Positions 1 through 14,323 of a DNA stretch of 64,000 nt are shown piece by piece. This DNA comes from Physcomitrium patens (lineage: Eukaryota; Streptophyta; Bryopsida; Funariales; Funariaceae), in contig NC_037263.1 of the NCBI RefSeq assembly GCF_000002425.4, positions 5,146,959 to 5,210,958 on the forward strand. Reading direction: 5' to 3'. Every line of letters starts with the position of its first letter. Position 1 is the stretch's first letter. Made by a program: the position numbers and the translations under genes. The notes beneath the pieces are model-generated. The model had not been told where the DNA came from. It saw only the letters and a list, made by a program, of their open reading frames with translations, and did not search any database.

Positions 1-1070
1 TGTTTGAAAATAATGATATCAAAATTTTTAAACTTCTTCTTTTGTGTGAACTTCATATGAATTATATTTCTAATTCTTTTTCCAAAATTTTTTTACTCAT
101 ATATATATATATATATATATATAGAATCAATAAAAGGACATTTTTGTGTACTTTCTTTATCTATAGAAAATAAGTTAGTGTCATCTCAAATCTGAGATAT
201 AAAATAATACCTTATTTAAACGTATGAACAAAAAAACTTTGTGTTATCAAAGTGGGTGGTGACTAAAAACTTCAAGATGGCATAATCTTTTCATTGAAAA
301 TGTTGATTGTTTAGAAGAGTGTATCGTTCCTCACAATATTCAAAATAAAACAATTGAATAGTTGATTATAAATGTTTGTATATTGGTGTGTGTATCTATA
401 TCTATATATATATATATATACATAATGTTGCTTGGGCCTTAAATAAATAAGAAGGTGCCATTAGAAATTTCATAGTAAAACATTACTGTTCTATTTATAA
501 AAAGGCCATTTATTTTATTTTATTTTACTTAAAAATAAAAAACAATGATAGTAATATAATTAAACATATACATATATAATTTTATAGATTAAATATTATA
601 AATCTCTTTCATAAAATTTACTCATACACTTGTAACACTACTATAAAATAGCTGTAATACAGTATTGCTGTGCAACCTCAAGGACAATATATACAAAAGC
701 ACATATCATGTGAACAAAATGAACACACATTATCTTATTTGAGTTAATAAAGATCCTAATTGAAACCAGCATGTAAAGAAAACATCCACATGGGACTCAC
801 ATTATGTTGCTAGCAACACTAAACTAAAGATTTCTGACTGTCAATTGCAAATTGGGCTTACACAAACCTCAGCGTTCGATCGTAATATATATCTTTAACC
901 TTGTTCATCAGGCACAGGGGTCCGAACCAGAAACCGTATCTTAGAATTATACGGAACCATATCCACGCGACTAGCCATCCCATTTGAGTGCATCCATCAG
1001 TCACGAATCGCATTCATCCATGACAAACCCTCTGCTAGTGAAGAAGACGAAGACTTGCTCCAGTAGCTTA
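1..1070. other. Upstream region of RPL11, no gene seen
   Basis: AT-rich non-coding sequence with dinucleotide (TA)n runs near 99-123 and 394-421. TGGGC-type 'site II' words, common upstream of plant ribosomal protein genes, occur near 424 and 853, but I cannot show that they act on RPL11. The bases just before 1130 are probably the promoter and 5' untranslated leader of RPL11. No open frame here looks like a protein. Confidence 0.5.
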
Positions 1071-1129
1071 CCCTTTGCTCTCCCCTGAGCTCGGTCCCCA
1101 TCGCCAGCGTCGTGCAAATTTCGGCCGCG

Positions 1130-2693
<1,564 letters not shown>

Positions 2694-4541
2694 ACCTTAG
2701 TATCTACTGCATGTCCAAGTCTTTCATCCTTAAGGAAGAGCAGGTGGACCTTGTTTTTTCACGCAGCTGATCCGAGAAAAATTCTAATTGATTCCCGTTT
2801 TTTTATTCGTGTGAACATGCATCCAGTTCAACTATGTTATGGTGAAATGCTTGAATTAAGTTTTAGGATATAATTTATTTAATGGTTTTGCGGTATATTT
2901 AGAACGCTACCAGACAAGTGATGGGCATTGCGCCAAGATTTCCCCTGATCTGGCTGTTTAGGCTTTTGATATCAAGAGCCGGAGTTCAACGGATTTGAAA
3001 TCAAGATGAAAGTGCTTCCGGAGCCAATTTTTTTCTCCGACTGTGTATCAGGATCTCAAAAGGTATTTGTCATGAGTCTTGGTGCTGGTTGTTTCACTAA
3101 CCCGAAAATTGGGATTTGATGTGGTTAGGATAAACCACCACAATGTCTAACGTACAAAGTGCTTCGCAAAACATGATTTTCAAAAGTGGCATGGCGTAAG
3201 AATGGAACACAAATTTTTCACTAGTAGTTGTTTTGATCCTTAATGTCTGCAGTGGAGCTTTCAATTCCTAAAAGAAGCTTCAAGCAATTTTTTTGGGGAC
3301 CTCTAACTAAGATCATGCTTACTTGTTTATATATTGAAATCTGGAACTTCTAATGACTCATCCTAGGAAAGATTTGTTTCAATTTTTAAGAGACCACACT
3401 TCCGAGCTTCAAAATCAAGAGAATCCAACTTTCTCACTTCACACAGGATTTTAGTCTTACCAATTTGGACAATACTTACAAGTAGATCAACTGTAATGTA
3501 TTCAAACAACCTTGATACATTGTATCCTCTATTCACTGATGATATAGGTTTATTTACCAGTTTCTTTCTTCTTTAGGATGCAATAAGTACGTCATAAACC
3601 AACATTCTAAAGTAGTTAATTCCTCAACAATTTGGTTTTGTTATATTTGAGTCAACACATTGATAATAATAATATTATCTTATTATATTTTGTTTATTTG
3701 CTTTTATTAATTTTGTTTTATTTGAGCCAACATATTGATAATAATGACTTTGTTTTATTATATCACATATGTATATGTATTTTTTTATTCTTAATTTTAT
3801 TTGACAATAATTGTTAAATGGATTATAGTTTTGTTAAAAATAAATAAATTGTATATTGAATCTTTGTTAAACAATGAACATTTATAAGAAATTCTTATTT
3901 ATCTATTTAATTTCAATTTTTTCCACAAATTCTTTCAAAATAACCAAAATTAAGTCTATTACTTCTTTAATTTTGACACAATTATTAGGCCAATTAAAAA
4001 ATATGTAATTAATTAATACGTCGATTTAAAACTAAATTCGGTGGTATTTTTCTAAAACATCAAAATTGTAAGTATGAATCTTCCTAAAAACTTGATATAT
4101 TTTGTTTTATTAATCTATTATGATTTATATGAATCCATTTTATAATACTAAACTAACCATAATTTTAGACACAAGATAAGAAACAAATCAACACTTAGAT
4201 TGTTCCAATTTTAAGTAGGTAGAATTAACATATCTCTTGTTTTGTTCCTATAATTATACTATAGCAATTAGGTCTTTAGAAATTTATAGAAGAGATTTTA
4301 AGAACAAAAGATTTTCTTAGAAGTTTGAAGAATTTGTTATAAAAACTTATATTGAAATACAAATAATTTTGGACAAATACAAACTTTTATAATAAGTTTT
4401 AAAAAAAAATAAAATAAAAAAGAATATCTTAAATCTTATAGAAGTTTTAAAGATTTGAAGTCTTTTAAAGGTTTAGATGAAGTGGTATAAATATCTAAGA
4501 AGTTTTAGAAGATTTTAGAAAGTTACTAAAATTGAGGTGTA
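2694..4541. other. Intergenic region after RPL11, no gene seen
   Basis: This holds the 3' untranslated region of RPL11 (its end is not determinable) and then very AT-rich DNA with stops in all frames. A short direct repeat of about 35 bp occurs near 3640-3675 and again near 3718-3755, both containing a word like TTGAGYCAACAYATTGATAA. Nothing else is supported. Confidence 0.5.
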
Positions 4542-5060
4542 TATCAAGGACATGAGTCTCGAAGAAAGAAAATCTTCAATACATTCTTATATTACTAGAG
4601 AGAACTAGAGAGTCACTCAAAAAGTGATGTAATATTAAACTAGAATGGCTATTGCCAAAAACAAAAAGACGAGAAAGACTTGAAACAAAACTAAGGACTA
4701 GAAAGCTATTGATAAGAGTGAAGAAGGCTTCACTCTTGCCTCTATATATACTCTTAACTAAGAGCTACATGGCGATGTCCTATAGGACCTCCAAAATGTG
4801 TTGACTTTGTTAGCCTTATGTCTTAACTTGAAAGGCAAGTTATCTATATATGTGCCACATGGTTAGCTTGTTCCACAAGCTACTATACGCAGTTAACTTG
4901 TTAGTCATGTTTCTAACCTACAAACACATTTAAAGTCAAAACCACGTCTATGAAACTTCTAAGAAGCATCTCTAGAAGACTCTATGAAATTAATTTATAT
5001 TTACCTACTTCTACCTAATCATATAAGTAATTATTGAGATAAATATATATGTGTGTGACA
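4542..5060 (-). repeat. Solo LTR of the chromovirus family, minus orientation
   Basis: About 519 bp. Read on the minus strand it begins TGTCACAC, as the young element's LTR begins TGTCACGG, and it carries the same landmarks: the AGAAGCTTCTTAGAAG-like segment, a TATATATAG box, the palindrome around AAGAGTGAAG, the GGCAATAGCCATTCTAG segment and a tail ending near GACATGAGTCTC on the plus strand. The flanks GTGTA (4537-4541) and ATGTA (5061-5065) could be a target duplication with one mismatch. No internal domain lies next to it, so it is probably a recombination-derived solo LTR. Confidence 0.8.
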
Positions 5061-5463
5061 ATGTATTATATATTATTTATATTACTTTTGTTTTAGCAAA
5101 AATTTCTTTTAAAAATTCTAATGTTGTGTAAACAAAGATTGTTACATACAATATATTGAGTGCTATCAATAAATGATAAAGTATGTAATTTAAATCAAAT
5201 ATAAATGCACATCTAACACACTCTCAAGGAAAGATTAGAAATTTACACCAAACTAAGATAAGATATCTTTTATACTACAAAGATACACTCTTAAATGCCT
5301 TTTCTTAATTGATTAGAAGCCCCTCCAATCAGCTAGGACTACAAAACATATATTGTTGAAGATGAATGTCACTATAATGTGAATGCCAAATTATACTCTT
5401 TCAAAGTTAGTGTTGTAGCAATTAGACCATTGAAGTGTATGACACAATCAATAGAAGAAATCT
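5061..5463. other. Probable 3' end of the old PHD-finger retroelement
   Basis: AT-rich, no open frame. It lies directly downstream, in minus-strand terms, of the PHD-coding relic, so it should hold that element's 3' untranslated region and perhaps its LTR. A stretch near 5220-5270 resembles 22974-23025 over about 48 bp, which may be what remains of an LTR pair. This is weak. Confidence 0.25.
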
Positions 5464-6128
5464 TCAATTCTTATCAAAAGATGAGGCATGGCTAAAAGAC
5501 TTCTTACAACGAGGACAACTCCAATTTCTTGATGAGAGAGTTACAAGAAGTAATGTCAAACATGCCATATGCCACCTATGTTGGCATTGATCACATAAAA
5601 GTATAATAGCAGTTCCTTTCTTCTCACTACATACAAAATAAAGAAGATTAATTGGCACAAGTGCCAATTTAGGATGTATAGAGTCATCAATAGAAAGATG
5701 ACAAGGAGTACAATTCTTTGAATAGTACCAACATTCTTATCCACCTTTATCTTTTAACAACAAAACACCACTGAGCGATACATTCTTTAGACATGGTATT
5801 GTGCAACATGTCTTAATATCAAGTATTGTTGGTACCTCACGTTGCAAATATATATAATTTCTTTTAGTAAATCTTCACAATTGGAGTCAATAAGCTTTAT
5901 TATAAATATGAAAATATTACAAAATATTACAATATTTAGCAATAGATAAGTTCTCCATAGCCATAGATATGGCTTGTTTAAAGAACTCTATCCAATCGTA
6001 TAGATATTGAGTCCAAATATCAAGATCATGTAACTCTACAATTAGAGCTAGCTTCTCACATACAGAGCTTAGTAGAATTGGCTCCCTTCTATACAACAAT
6101 TGATAAAGACTACAAGATTTCAAAGATG
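5464..6128 (-). pseudogene. Integrase C-terminus and PHD finger of an old Ty3 element
   Basis: On the minus strand, 6123-5917 encodes an integrase tail with YQLLY-REPIL, a leucine-rich EKLALIVEL segment and MAMENLSIA, as in Ty3 polyproteins of streptophytes. A degraded stretch follows, and then 5667-5464 encodes a PHD-type zinc finger with VC near its start, LLCDQCQHRWHMACL in the middle and NWSCPRC at the end. The spacing of C, C, H, C and CPRC fits C4HC3, but the first expected Cys reads Tyr (LLYFVC). Several stops and frame changes show decay. This is the 3' continuation of the relic at 15105-21100; the Athila/Tat-like element sits between the two halves. In such polyproteins the finger presumably reads chromatin marks or helps target integration, which is inferred. 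Confidence 0.75.
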
Positions 6129-6133
6129 CTTAT

Positions 6134-6910
6134 TGTGATTGTCGTTTTACTTATTCCAAAAGAAACCTCTCAAAATAAATTTGTATAGGAGAATTCGAAC
6201 ACAAGGAAAGACTAAGCGCATGAATTTTACTTGTTAGGGTCACACAATTAACTATATTCTAAACCACTAAAATACTAAGAAACACTACAATGCTTCCTTC
6301 TAGTAACAATACTCCTTCATCAACTGATAACCACAATGTGCAACCATGCACTCTCAAAAGACCGCTCAAAATTTAATAAATTCCATCCAACACCAAGAAT
6401 AACAGACTTCACTCCAACCTATCTGAATTCACAAAATTCCTGTAATCACAAACTTCTTCTATCGAAACACATACACACAACTTTCAATAAACAACAATCA
6501 TAATCTTCCATCCATATTCAATCTCCTAATAACTTCTCATATAATTCAATCACTCAGTACTCCAATTACATAATCAATAACTCATAAATCAATCTCTGAT
6601 TTATTCCACAGATTCACTTCTCAATATTTAGAAACTAACCATTATTCTTCAACAACAAATAAAACAAAAGAAACAAAGAGGAAGCACCAAGCTTAACCCC
6701 AGCTCATGACTATCACAGTCTGGCATTTTCTTCCTCCCTTCCATCTTCTTTATACTACCCCAAGATGCCAACTCCTATACTATGGATGATAACTACTTTT
6801 TTTGACTATTCATCCATTGTACCTGCTGAACCACCTTTTCAGCAGTCATCTATCCCTGTTTACACTATACACTAGGTATCTACATTTTGAAAATAACTAC
6901 TTATTCTACA
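6134..6910 (-). repeat. 3' LTR of the Athila/Tat-like element
   Basis: 777 bp, TGTGATTG...TTCTACA on the plus strand. It matches 14324-15099 along its length with many substitutions. The terminal CA is intact here, but the matching position in the other LTR reads TATA. Confidence 0.92.
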
Positions 6911-6925
6911 TAGTCCCACTCCTAA
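6911..6925 (-). other. Polypurine tract of the Athila/Tat-like element
   Basis: Minus-strand AGGAGTGGGACTA abuts the 3' LTR, the expected place and composition for the plus-strand DNA primer. Assigned from position. Confidence 0.5.
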
Positions 6926-7817
6926 CTGTGCACCATCCTCGCAAATATCTAATCTGAAGCTGAACTAGTTACTCCTCAGCATTATCCGTACTTGAATCCA
7001 CTGATTCCAATTCTAAAGGCACATCATCGTCCTCTTGGTCCAATATATTTATTGATACTATGATCAATCTGGCAGTTAAATCTTTGTTACGTGCACCCAA
7101 TTCTCGCGCTTGGCTTTCCAATTGCAGAATTCAGATATCTTTTGCCTGTAATTGGTGTTGCTGTTGCTTCACATTCTTTTCCAATTCGCCAATTGAACCT
7201 TCTATTCGAGTAGACCTTTGTGACTATCGAATGTTGGCCAATTGAACACCATACCCTCGAAAGAGTCTATTGTCGCAAATAATAATTGTTTGGCTATATA
7301 TGTCATATGTCTATTTAATCCCAACGGCTTCTGAATGAAGTGCATCCACTCCATCAATTCTAGTGTAAGTGCATCCGCCGTCTATCATCTTTTATTCCTT
7401 TCTAGCAACGTCATCCTCCTTTGAAGTAATTCCCTGGATTGAAGTCTGAGGACTCTTCGGTTCCAACCACAAGCTCTCCTATTAATAGATGCAATATCTT
7501 ATTGAAGGTATTCTCATCAATTCCAATAGTCTTCCCTTTCACGACACTCGAATCATCCTCAGGGTCATAGTTCATCAAGTATTCTTCCAATAATTCTACG
7601 TCGATTGATGGTAAATTATTGGCCGCTCGTAGAAAGGGATATAATTGTGTACTTCTAAAGTCCTTCTGCCGTGTTGCATTCCAGCAAATTTCTAACCACA
7701 TGGATTCCATGTTTGTAAGAATACATAGAGAGAGAGCTCGTCCGTATTACTCTTTGACCTCACCCTTCTACCATCTTCTTCCTTGTTTGAGGCTGTCTTC
7801 ACTTTTTTCCTCGACAT
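6926..7817 (-). pseudogene. Additional ORF between integrase and 3' LTR (aORF), broken
   Basis: On the minus strand an ATG at 7817 opens a lysine-rich stretch starting MSRKKVKTASNKEEDGRR. After a frame change, 7710-7411 is open for 99 codons with WLEICWNA, FLRAANNLPSIDVELLEEYL, IGIDENTFNKILHL and GELVVGTEESSDFNPGNYF. After another shift it continues with LELMEWMHFIQKPLGLNRH. The low-stop, protein-like composition in the sense strand shows a former coding region. I see no signal peptide or membrane segment, so it is not an envelope gene. The IDE-T-NKILHLP-G-L layout recalls the plant-mobile-domain-like ORFs found downstream of pol in some plant Ty3 elements. That resemblance is from memory and the function is unknown. 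Confidence 0.6.
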
Positions 7818-8099
7818 TATAAAATGCTATATGACACTGCTCAGTTGCACTAATACTACGTTTACAATTCGTCACAGATTTTTCACTACCGAAACTATGC
7901 TCCAAAAGCTCTAGAAAAAATACTGAAGACAGCTAAGACGGAGTGCCCCTCTCTTTACTGTTTACTTGGTTATGAATCAAGAATCCCTAATCTTGATTGC
8001 TGATGTTCTAATCCACTAATCCACTATCGCCTTCTCCTTCTGATTGTATACTTGTCATTGCAGACAAGTCATCATGAACGGGTATATCTTCTCCCTTCC

Positions 8100-8927
8100 A
8101 AAATTGATAAACCCGCCTCCGAGTTTATATATAGTATAGGCATAGTCCGTTTCTATATATACAGGTTGTGAATTTGGTTCCCGTGAAGTCTTCCAATTGG
8201 ATTGAACCATTGGGAAAGCCTACCAATATGCAATATGGTCCATGCCACCGAATTTGAAATTTTCTTGAAAAATTGTGAAAATGATTGTCGTACAGTAGTA
8301 TTAGATCATTTGGCATAAATGATTTTGGGCGAAGTTTACTATTGTAATAGCTCTTCCGGCATAAATGATTTTGGTAGTTACTTTATACGCAGTACGGTAC
8401 GCCCATAAAGTTGTAAATAATTTAGTGTCCCAATCGGTTCCCACTCTTGAAAGAGTCTTTATTAAGATCTTATATAAGATACCGTTGGTCTTTTCTGTGT
8501 GCCCATTGGCTCGTGGATGATAAGGTGTAGTTTTGCGGTGCTTGATCTCATACTTCGTTATTAATGCTTCAATTGTTGCATTAATAAAATGTGTTTCACG
8601 ATCACTAACTAATTCTTTCGGATAGCCAAAACGAGTGATAATGTTCTCATATAAAAATATTGCTACGATATTGACATTATCAGTTTTCGTTGCCATGACT
8701 TCCGCCCATTTGGTGACATAATCGATGGCTACTAGAATATAACATTTATGTCCATTTTGAGAGGTAGGTGCAATGGGTCCTACAAAGTCAATACCCCATT
8801 TTTGGAATGGTGCCTATGCCAAAATTGGTACCAATGGCATTGCAGAAGTTCCAGTAGAGCAACCAATTTATTGGCAAAGATCACAATGACGAACATATTG
8901 GTGTGCATCCGAAAACATTATTGGCCA
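8100..8927 (-). pseudogene. Integrase of the Athila/Tat-like element, broken
   Basis: Joins strand transfer of element DNA into the host genome. The zinc-binding HHCC part starts in the tail of the frame above (HCDLC near 8885). The catalytic core reads GIDFVGPIAP (first Asp) near 8780, VSDRETHFIN near 8600 (second Asp; usual form SDRGTHF) and HPRANGHTEKTN (catalytic Glu). In-frame stops separate the pieces: 8696-8301 is open for 131 codons and 8316-8125 for 63. No chromodomain or PHD finger follows. Confidence 0.85.
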
Positions 8928-10592
8928 TCAATATCCAGCCATTAAAGCCTTATGTGTAGTGCTATCACCCGCAAAATTTGCTCCACAATTGTCCAAATGA
9001 CATCCTTCCAAAATTGTACGAACTTCACTTTGAAAGATGTAGCGGCATAAAATTCCATCCCACCATTGTTTGTACAAGGCATCTCCAATCATGGTATATG
9101 GCGCACTTTTTAAAATCAGATGCTTCTTTAATTTTTTATTATAAGAAATTAAAAAAGTCTGAAACGTTAGATATTGGATCAATTCACCATATTGAGATGT
9201 AATGACATCCACAGCAAATAGTTGTGCATCCAAAAGAACATCGTTTATCAGCTCATTACCCAGTATATTAGATAAATGGGATAAGTGATACGCATTGGCA
9301 TATTTCTTGCTGAGTCGAACGTTAATCGTAAAGTTGAATTCTTGGAGAAGTAACACCCATCGAGTAATTTGTCTGCTCAATTGAGGTTTATTTATTATGT
9401 ACTTAAGTGCATCATGATCAACATGGAACACAAATGGGTATCCAAGTAGATAGTGGCAGAATTTTTGTATAGAGTAGATCATTCTGGGGGCTTTTTGCTT
9501 GGTAGTATTATAATTACGTTCTATAGCAACGAATTTTTGGCTCACATAATATATGGGATGATCTAATCTTTTTTCATCCTTTTGACTGAGAATGGATCCA
9601 GTAGCAACATTGGACATGTCCACATAGACATGAAACGGTTCTGTTCAACAAAGTGTTACAAAAATTGGGGCAGATACCAATTTTTGTTTCAATTCATCGA
9701 ATGCGAAAGTACAGTCTTCAGTCCATATTCGACTAGATCCGTCTGATGGAGGTTTCTTTAATAAGTTGATTAATGGTTGATAGATAACCGCAAAGGATTC
9801 AATAAAACGCCGATAGTAGCTGATATGGTCGATGAAATCACGTATGCCTGACACCAAATCTGGCTTTGGTAAACCCAATATACGAGTAACTTTATCGGGG
9901 TCTATAGCGATACCTTCAACAGAGACAATGTGTCCCAATAGCTTCCTCGATGGTATGCCAAATTGACACTTCTTCGAATTTAGAGATATCCCATACTTGT
10001 TGCATTGATTTAAACAGTGATCCAGACATGCTAGATGTTCAGCCATTGTGCTAAAGGTGCAGAAATCGTCCAAAAATATCTCCATTAATAAACGTAAGTA
10101 ATCTTGAAATGCTTGTGTCATTACTCGTTGAAAAGTAGTCGGGGCATTACATAACCCAAATGGCATTATTTTATAGGTGAATGTACTCCAATCTGTGATA
10201 AACATAGTCTTCAACTGGTTCTCTTTGGTAATTTTAATTTGATTATATCCCAAAATTCCGTCCAAAAATGAGTAACATTCATGTCTGGCCACTACGTCCA
10301 AAATATTTTTTATAAATGGTAACAAAAAATAGTCCTTAGTAGCCACATTTAACTTTCAAAAATCTTAACATATCCTGATTTTTCCATTCTTCTTCGGTAC
10401 CATCACGATTGGTGACACCCATGCACTATGCGGAACATGATAAATAAAATCCACGTTGAGAAGTTTATCCAATTCCTCTTTCACTAAAAGAAAATATTTT
10501 GGATTAAGTCGGTGTTGTCTTTGATGAAGTGGCGTAACACCCTCCTCCAAAATAATCTGGTGCTCACACACTTCGGCTGGAATCCCTTTCAA
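8928..10592 (-). pseudogene. Reverse transcriptase and RNase H of the Athila/Tat-like element
   Basis: 10592-10365 covers the RT fingers (HQRQHRLNPK, WVSPIVMVPKKNGKIRIC). 10346-9645 covers the palm, with the active site reading FLDDF where YVDD or FMDD is usual, MPFGLCNAPTTFQR before it and LLGHIVSVEGI after it. 9623-8928 covers RNase H (VDMSN near the start in place of the usual VDAS, HPIYYVSQ, FVFHVDHDALKYI). Stops after IRIC and after FVTLC break the frame. The palm is the least damaged part of the element. Confidence 0.9.
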
Positions 10593-10599
10593 ATCCGCA

Positions 10600-11480
10600 T
10601 ACGACCACGCAAAGGTAGATTTGTGATAGACGAAAAACTGTTTTCAAGCATCTAATTCTGTACCTATAATATCGGCATATACTTTAATTAGCTATGGCAT
10701 TTTGTTGGTGCCTAGGTTAATGGATTGACATACAGGATCTTCTACAACCTCTAATTTAATTGTCTTCTCCTGATCTGAATATCTTATATTATCCGACATA
10801 TGGGAACTATCTAATTCTAGTTTCAATGTGCTGACTCTATTGATTGCAGGATTCTTCATCCATTTGGCAATAGCATGATCGGAGTTTGCTGCATCCTCCA
10901 AATGAACAAAATAATCTCCGAGTCCTCGATATTGGTAGGATACTTCTTCCTTACATATGCAAATTGGATTATTGCCGACTTGCATTGCATTAGTAATTTC
11001 ATCATGGTTATCCTCAGATTGACCCTCCTCATCAGATGTCACTTCCGAGCCTGAAATTTGAGATTCCTCATGATATTGGACTGGGTACATTTGTAAAATA
11101 ATCATTTCTCTTTTCTTTTTGATAGTTAGCGTGCCACGGCCCCAGTCATTTTTAGCTTTAGCTTGGTATAACCATGGCCATCCCAATAAAATTGGATATG
11201 ATAATGTAGAACTTTATAACCTAAAAACAATATAATCAATTTTATATACAATCCATGCTATAACAGTGTCAATACTACGAAGAATATCCATAGGCTTGAC
11301 TCGACTGTGGTCAGCCATTCTTAATACCAACAATGTGGGTAACAATTCAGCTAAACCCAGATTTTCCATTGTTTCTGTCATCATTAAATTTACACTTGAG
11401 CCCCCATCTACTTGAACTCCAAAAATAAAGATTTCGTCGATGGATACATCAATAGTCGGTGCTCTTGGATCGGGGTTCAA
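10600..11480 (-). pseudogene. Protease and linker of the Athila/Tat-like element
   Basis: 11480-11214 encodes an aspartic protease core VQVDGGSSVNLM; the usual catalytic D-S/T-G reads DGG. After a stop, 11186-10692 continues as an acidic linker rich in E, D, S and N with no known domain. The pieces are contiguous with gag upstream and RT downstream. Confidence 0.75.
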
Positions 11481-11699
11481 ACTAACTTTTCAAACTTCTT
11501 TAGACCAATCTCTTCATCATATTAACGAAGAATTCAACATAGAACGACATTCTGGCGCAATCGCTAATAGTTGCTTTATTGAGATTGATGGTTTGATTTC
11601 ATCCAAATCCTTTAATATATCATACGGTTCCATATTTGTAGTGATTTCCAAAGCCTTTTTTTTTTCATGGGCTTCACTTTAAGCCCTATCAATAGCTTA

Positions 11700-14216
11700 T
11701 CTTGCTTCACAGAGTCTGATACCAAAATAGCTGAACAAACTATTTCGTATTGTTTCACCTTGAGAGGGTCTTTTAGTCAGTAAGGCCACTCTTTGTCCTT
11801 TGAGGGTAATAGAACTGGTTCATGTTGGATCAATAGTCTCGTGCCAGAACCATCATTGGGCTGTTTTGACGATCCAGGTCCCAATGTTGATGACGATCCA
11901 AGTATGATTATTGGATTTGAGTCTAATTGTTCATTAGAAATTGGTTCTTCCAGTTGTGGAATTGGATCTTTTCCTTTTTGTTGGGCCTTTGTAAGCATGG
12001 TATGCATGCATTCCACCCAGTTTACTGGTGAATCTTGTGGACCTCGATTTTTCTCCTCTGGTTTACTTTGCAATTGAACTTGCTGGTTTTGGTTATTGAA
12101 ATTAAATGGGGCATTGCATTGCTGATAAGTATGTCCTGATTGCTTATAATTTCCACATACGGGAGCATAGTCATCATTGCTCTTGGATTGGAACATTCAT
12201 TAGCATAATGTCTGATCTTTCTACAACGATAACATCGCAGTAGTCTCTTTTCAACACCATCAAGAATATTGGGGATATCTATTGGGATGTACCAGCTTGG
12301 TCTGTTCCAGGTCGGATGGGTAAATGATCCCAGTTCTCCAGTTGGTACTGCAGAATCCGAATTTGATTGCTGAAAGGGTTGATATTGGGAATACCCTTGC
12401 TGGTTTTGTACCATTCTTTGAGCATTGGTTTTGTATTCCTAATTGTATACCGAATTTTGAAATTTGAAAAAATTTCTATTTGGCTTATTGAAACGATTCC
12501 CGTTCTTGCCAAACCTATTTTCTGTCTGAATTTGATTAATGTCCTATGAAGTCAGTTGGGTCATTATCTGGTTACTGAGTTGTTGTTGCTTCCATAAATT
12601 CCAACAGTTGGTGGTAATATGCTTGCCCTGCAAATAGTACATTGTATAGTTATTTGGAGTGGTGAAGGACATTCTGTTTCTAAATGACCTTGCTCCTTAC
12701 AATTGCTACACTAGACATTGGGATGCATATTAGTTGGTTTATGCCTCTTTTCCTTGTCTTGTGCTAAGTTGACAGCCAGTTCCTCTATTTTCTTTGTCAA
12801 AGTTATCAACAAAGCCTCATTTGGATCCTTTGGTCCAGTTTCACTTGATAATTCTTTCGCAGGTACTACTTTTTGATATGGGGAGTATGAAAAATATAAG
12901 ATTGCAGTTGTTGGTGGTATGTTCTGTAATGGAACAGTATTCATTACTCCTTGCGGATTAATACTAAGGTTTGCACTGTAATCCAGTATTCTTGGGTAAC
13001 TGCTCCCAGTTTCACTCTAGGTTGATGTTGGATAACCTATTTGAGATGGAATCATTGTAGCTCCAGTGGTTAAGAATTGGTCATAGTGACATTCTTCTTA
13101 CACCTTTGTTCGTGCTAGTGAGGAAGCAACAGTGGTTAGTTGGGCCTCCTTCACGAATAACTTTAATTCTGTTGGATAAAGTCCGTTAATTAATATGGAC
13201 AAAATAAACGAATCAAGCATTTGGTTATTTGGCCATTTATTAAGAATATCTACTACTCGGCCATAATATGATTGTATCGCTTCTCCTGGTATCATTTTGC
13301 TATTCATCAATCTTTTCCTAAATCGCTCTTCAAATCCAATTGGTCAAAAATAGGTTAAAAATGCTATTTTTAATGCCTTCCAATTAGAAAATTGACTGAC
13401 AGGCTAGCGATTATATCATTCAAATGTTATGTCCTTTAATGTTGCTGACAGCCATCTTAACCAAATATCTTCAGTTCTGCCATTATTGGCTATACATGCA
13501 ATCAAGAATTGTGATAGATATTGATCCGGATCGACTCCTTGTAAACTTCTAAAAGTAGGTAATGGAGCCACGCTAGTTGTGCAATCTCCCGCCGCACCCA
13601 TTTGGACTGCAATTGAAAGTGTTGGTCCTCTGGACGCCATTAAAGATGCCGATGTTCCACTCAATTCTTTATTAAATTAAAAACTGTCCCCCACAAAAGT
13701 CTTTTTTGGACTTCTAGGCCTTCTCAATTGACTATTATTATCTCCAAATAATTTTATTAATTGAATATGAGGTAAAAACGATGGATTTTGATATATTCTG
13801 AATTGGTCTTTATTGGCAAGTGATTTATGTCGATCTTGAGAACCAATCTTGTTAGAATTGGACGTATCTCTAATTGAAAAAATATCCAATGGGGTACCTA
13901 ATTCCTCTGTGCCTTCTTTGCTTTCCGTTAATGGCTTTGAGAGGTATGTTGGACTATTAGTAGCGCTCTCCGCAAGTGCTCTTGGCAATTTCTTTAACGG
14001 TATGTACTTTTGAAATATTAGAGGTCGATCGTCTTCTGGATATGATCGAATATGCCGACAAACATGCAACCATGGCTTAATCCAACTTTGTCGATGCTTC
14101 TTTTTTAATTTTTGATCTTGCTCGTTATACAACAAATTTCTTGCTTGCGATCTCTCTGTTCTTTCCTTTGATTGCTTTATTCTCTTTGTTGTTAAATTTT
14201 CATTCTTAATAACCAT
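11700..14216 (-). pseudogene. Gag of the Athila/Tat-like element, broken
   Basis: A frame opens with ATG at 14216 and runs 179 codons, very basic at its N-terminus, to a TAA near 13677. The same frame continues to 13416, with the capsid-like sequence LQGVDPDQYLSQFL and WLRWLSATLKD, and the capsid resumes at 13310-13098. Zinc knuckles follow: CSNCKEQGHLETEC just below 12711, CYRCRKIRHYANEC near 12230 and CGNYKQSGHTYQQC near 12140, where the second Cys has become Tyr. Multiple stops and shifts break it. It would bind and package element RNA. Confidence 0.8.
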
Positions 14217-14302
14217 ACTCTTTCATTATTTCTACTGAGTTTGCTTCCTCATCTCCTTTACTGTTTCGGCAGTTAATTCCTAACACTGAATAATGTTGTC
14301 AA

Positions 14303-14320
14303 TCCCCGACAGCGACGCCA
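14303..14320 (-). other. tRNA-Asp-like primer binding site
   Basis: Minus-strand TGGCGTCGCTGTCGGGGA starts three bases inside the 5' LTR. It differs by three transitions from TGGCGCCGTTGCCGGGGA, the complement of the 3' end of plant tRNA-Asp as I recall it. tRNA-Asp priming is typical of Athila/Tat/Ogre elements. Confidence 0.8.
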
Positions 14321-14323
14321 AAA

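Noticed and set aside
3632..3817. Plus-strand frame rich in I, L, F and Y that looks like a membrane peptide
   Set aside because: It comes from AT-rich direct repeats; such composition translates to hydrophobic residues by chance.
6926..7817. Extra ORF of the Tat-like element as a retroviral envelope gene
   Set aside because: Position fits, but there is no signal peptide, no membrane segment and no Cys-rich surface domain; it looks like a soluble protein.
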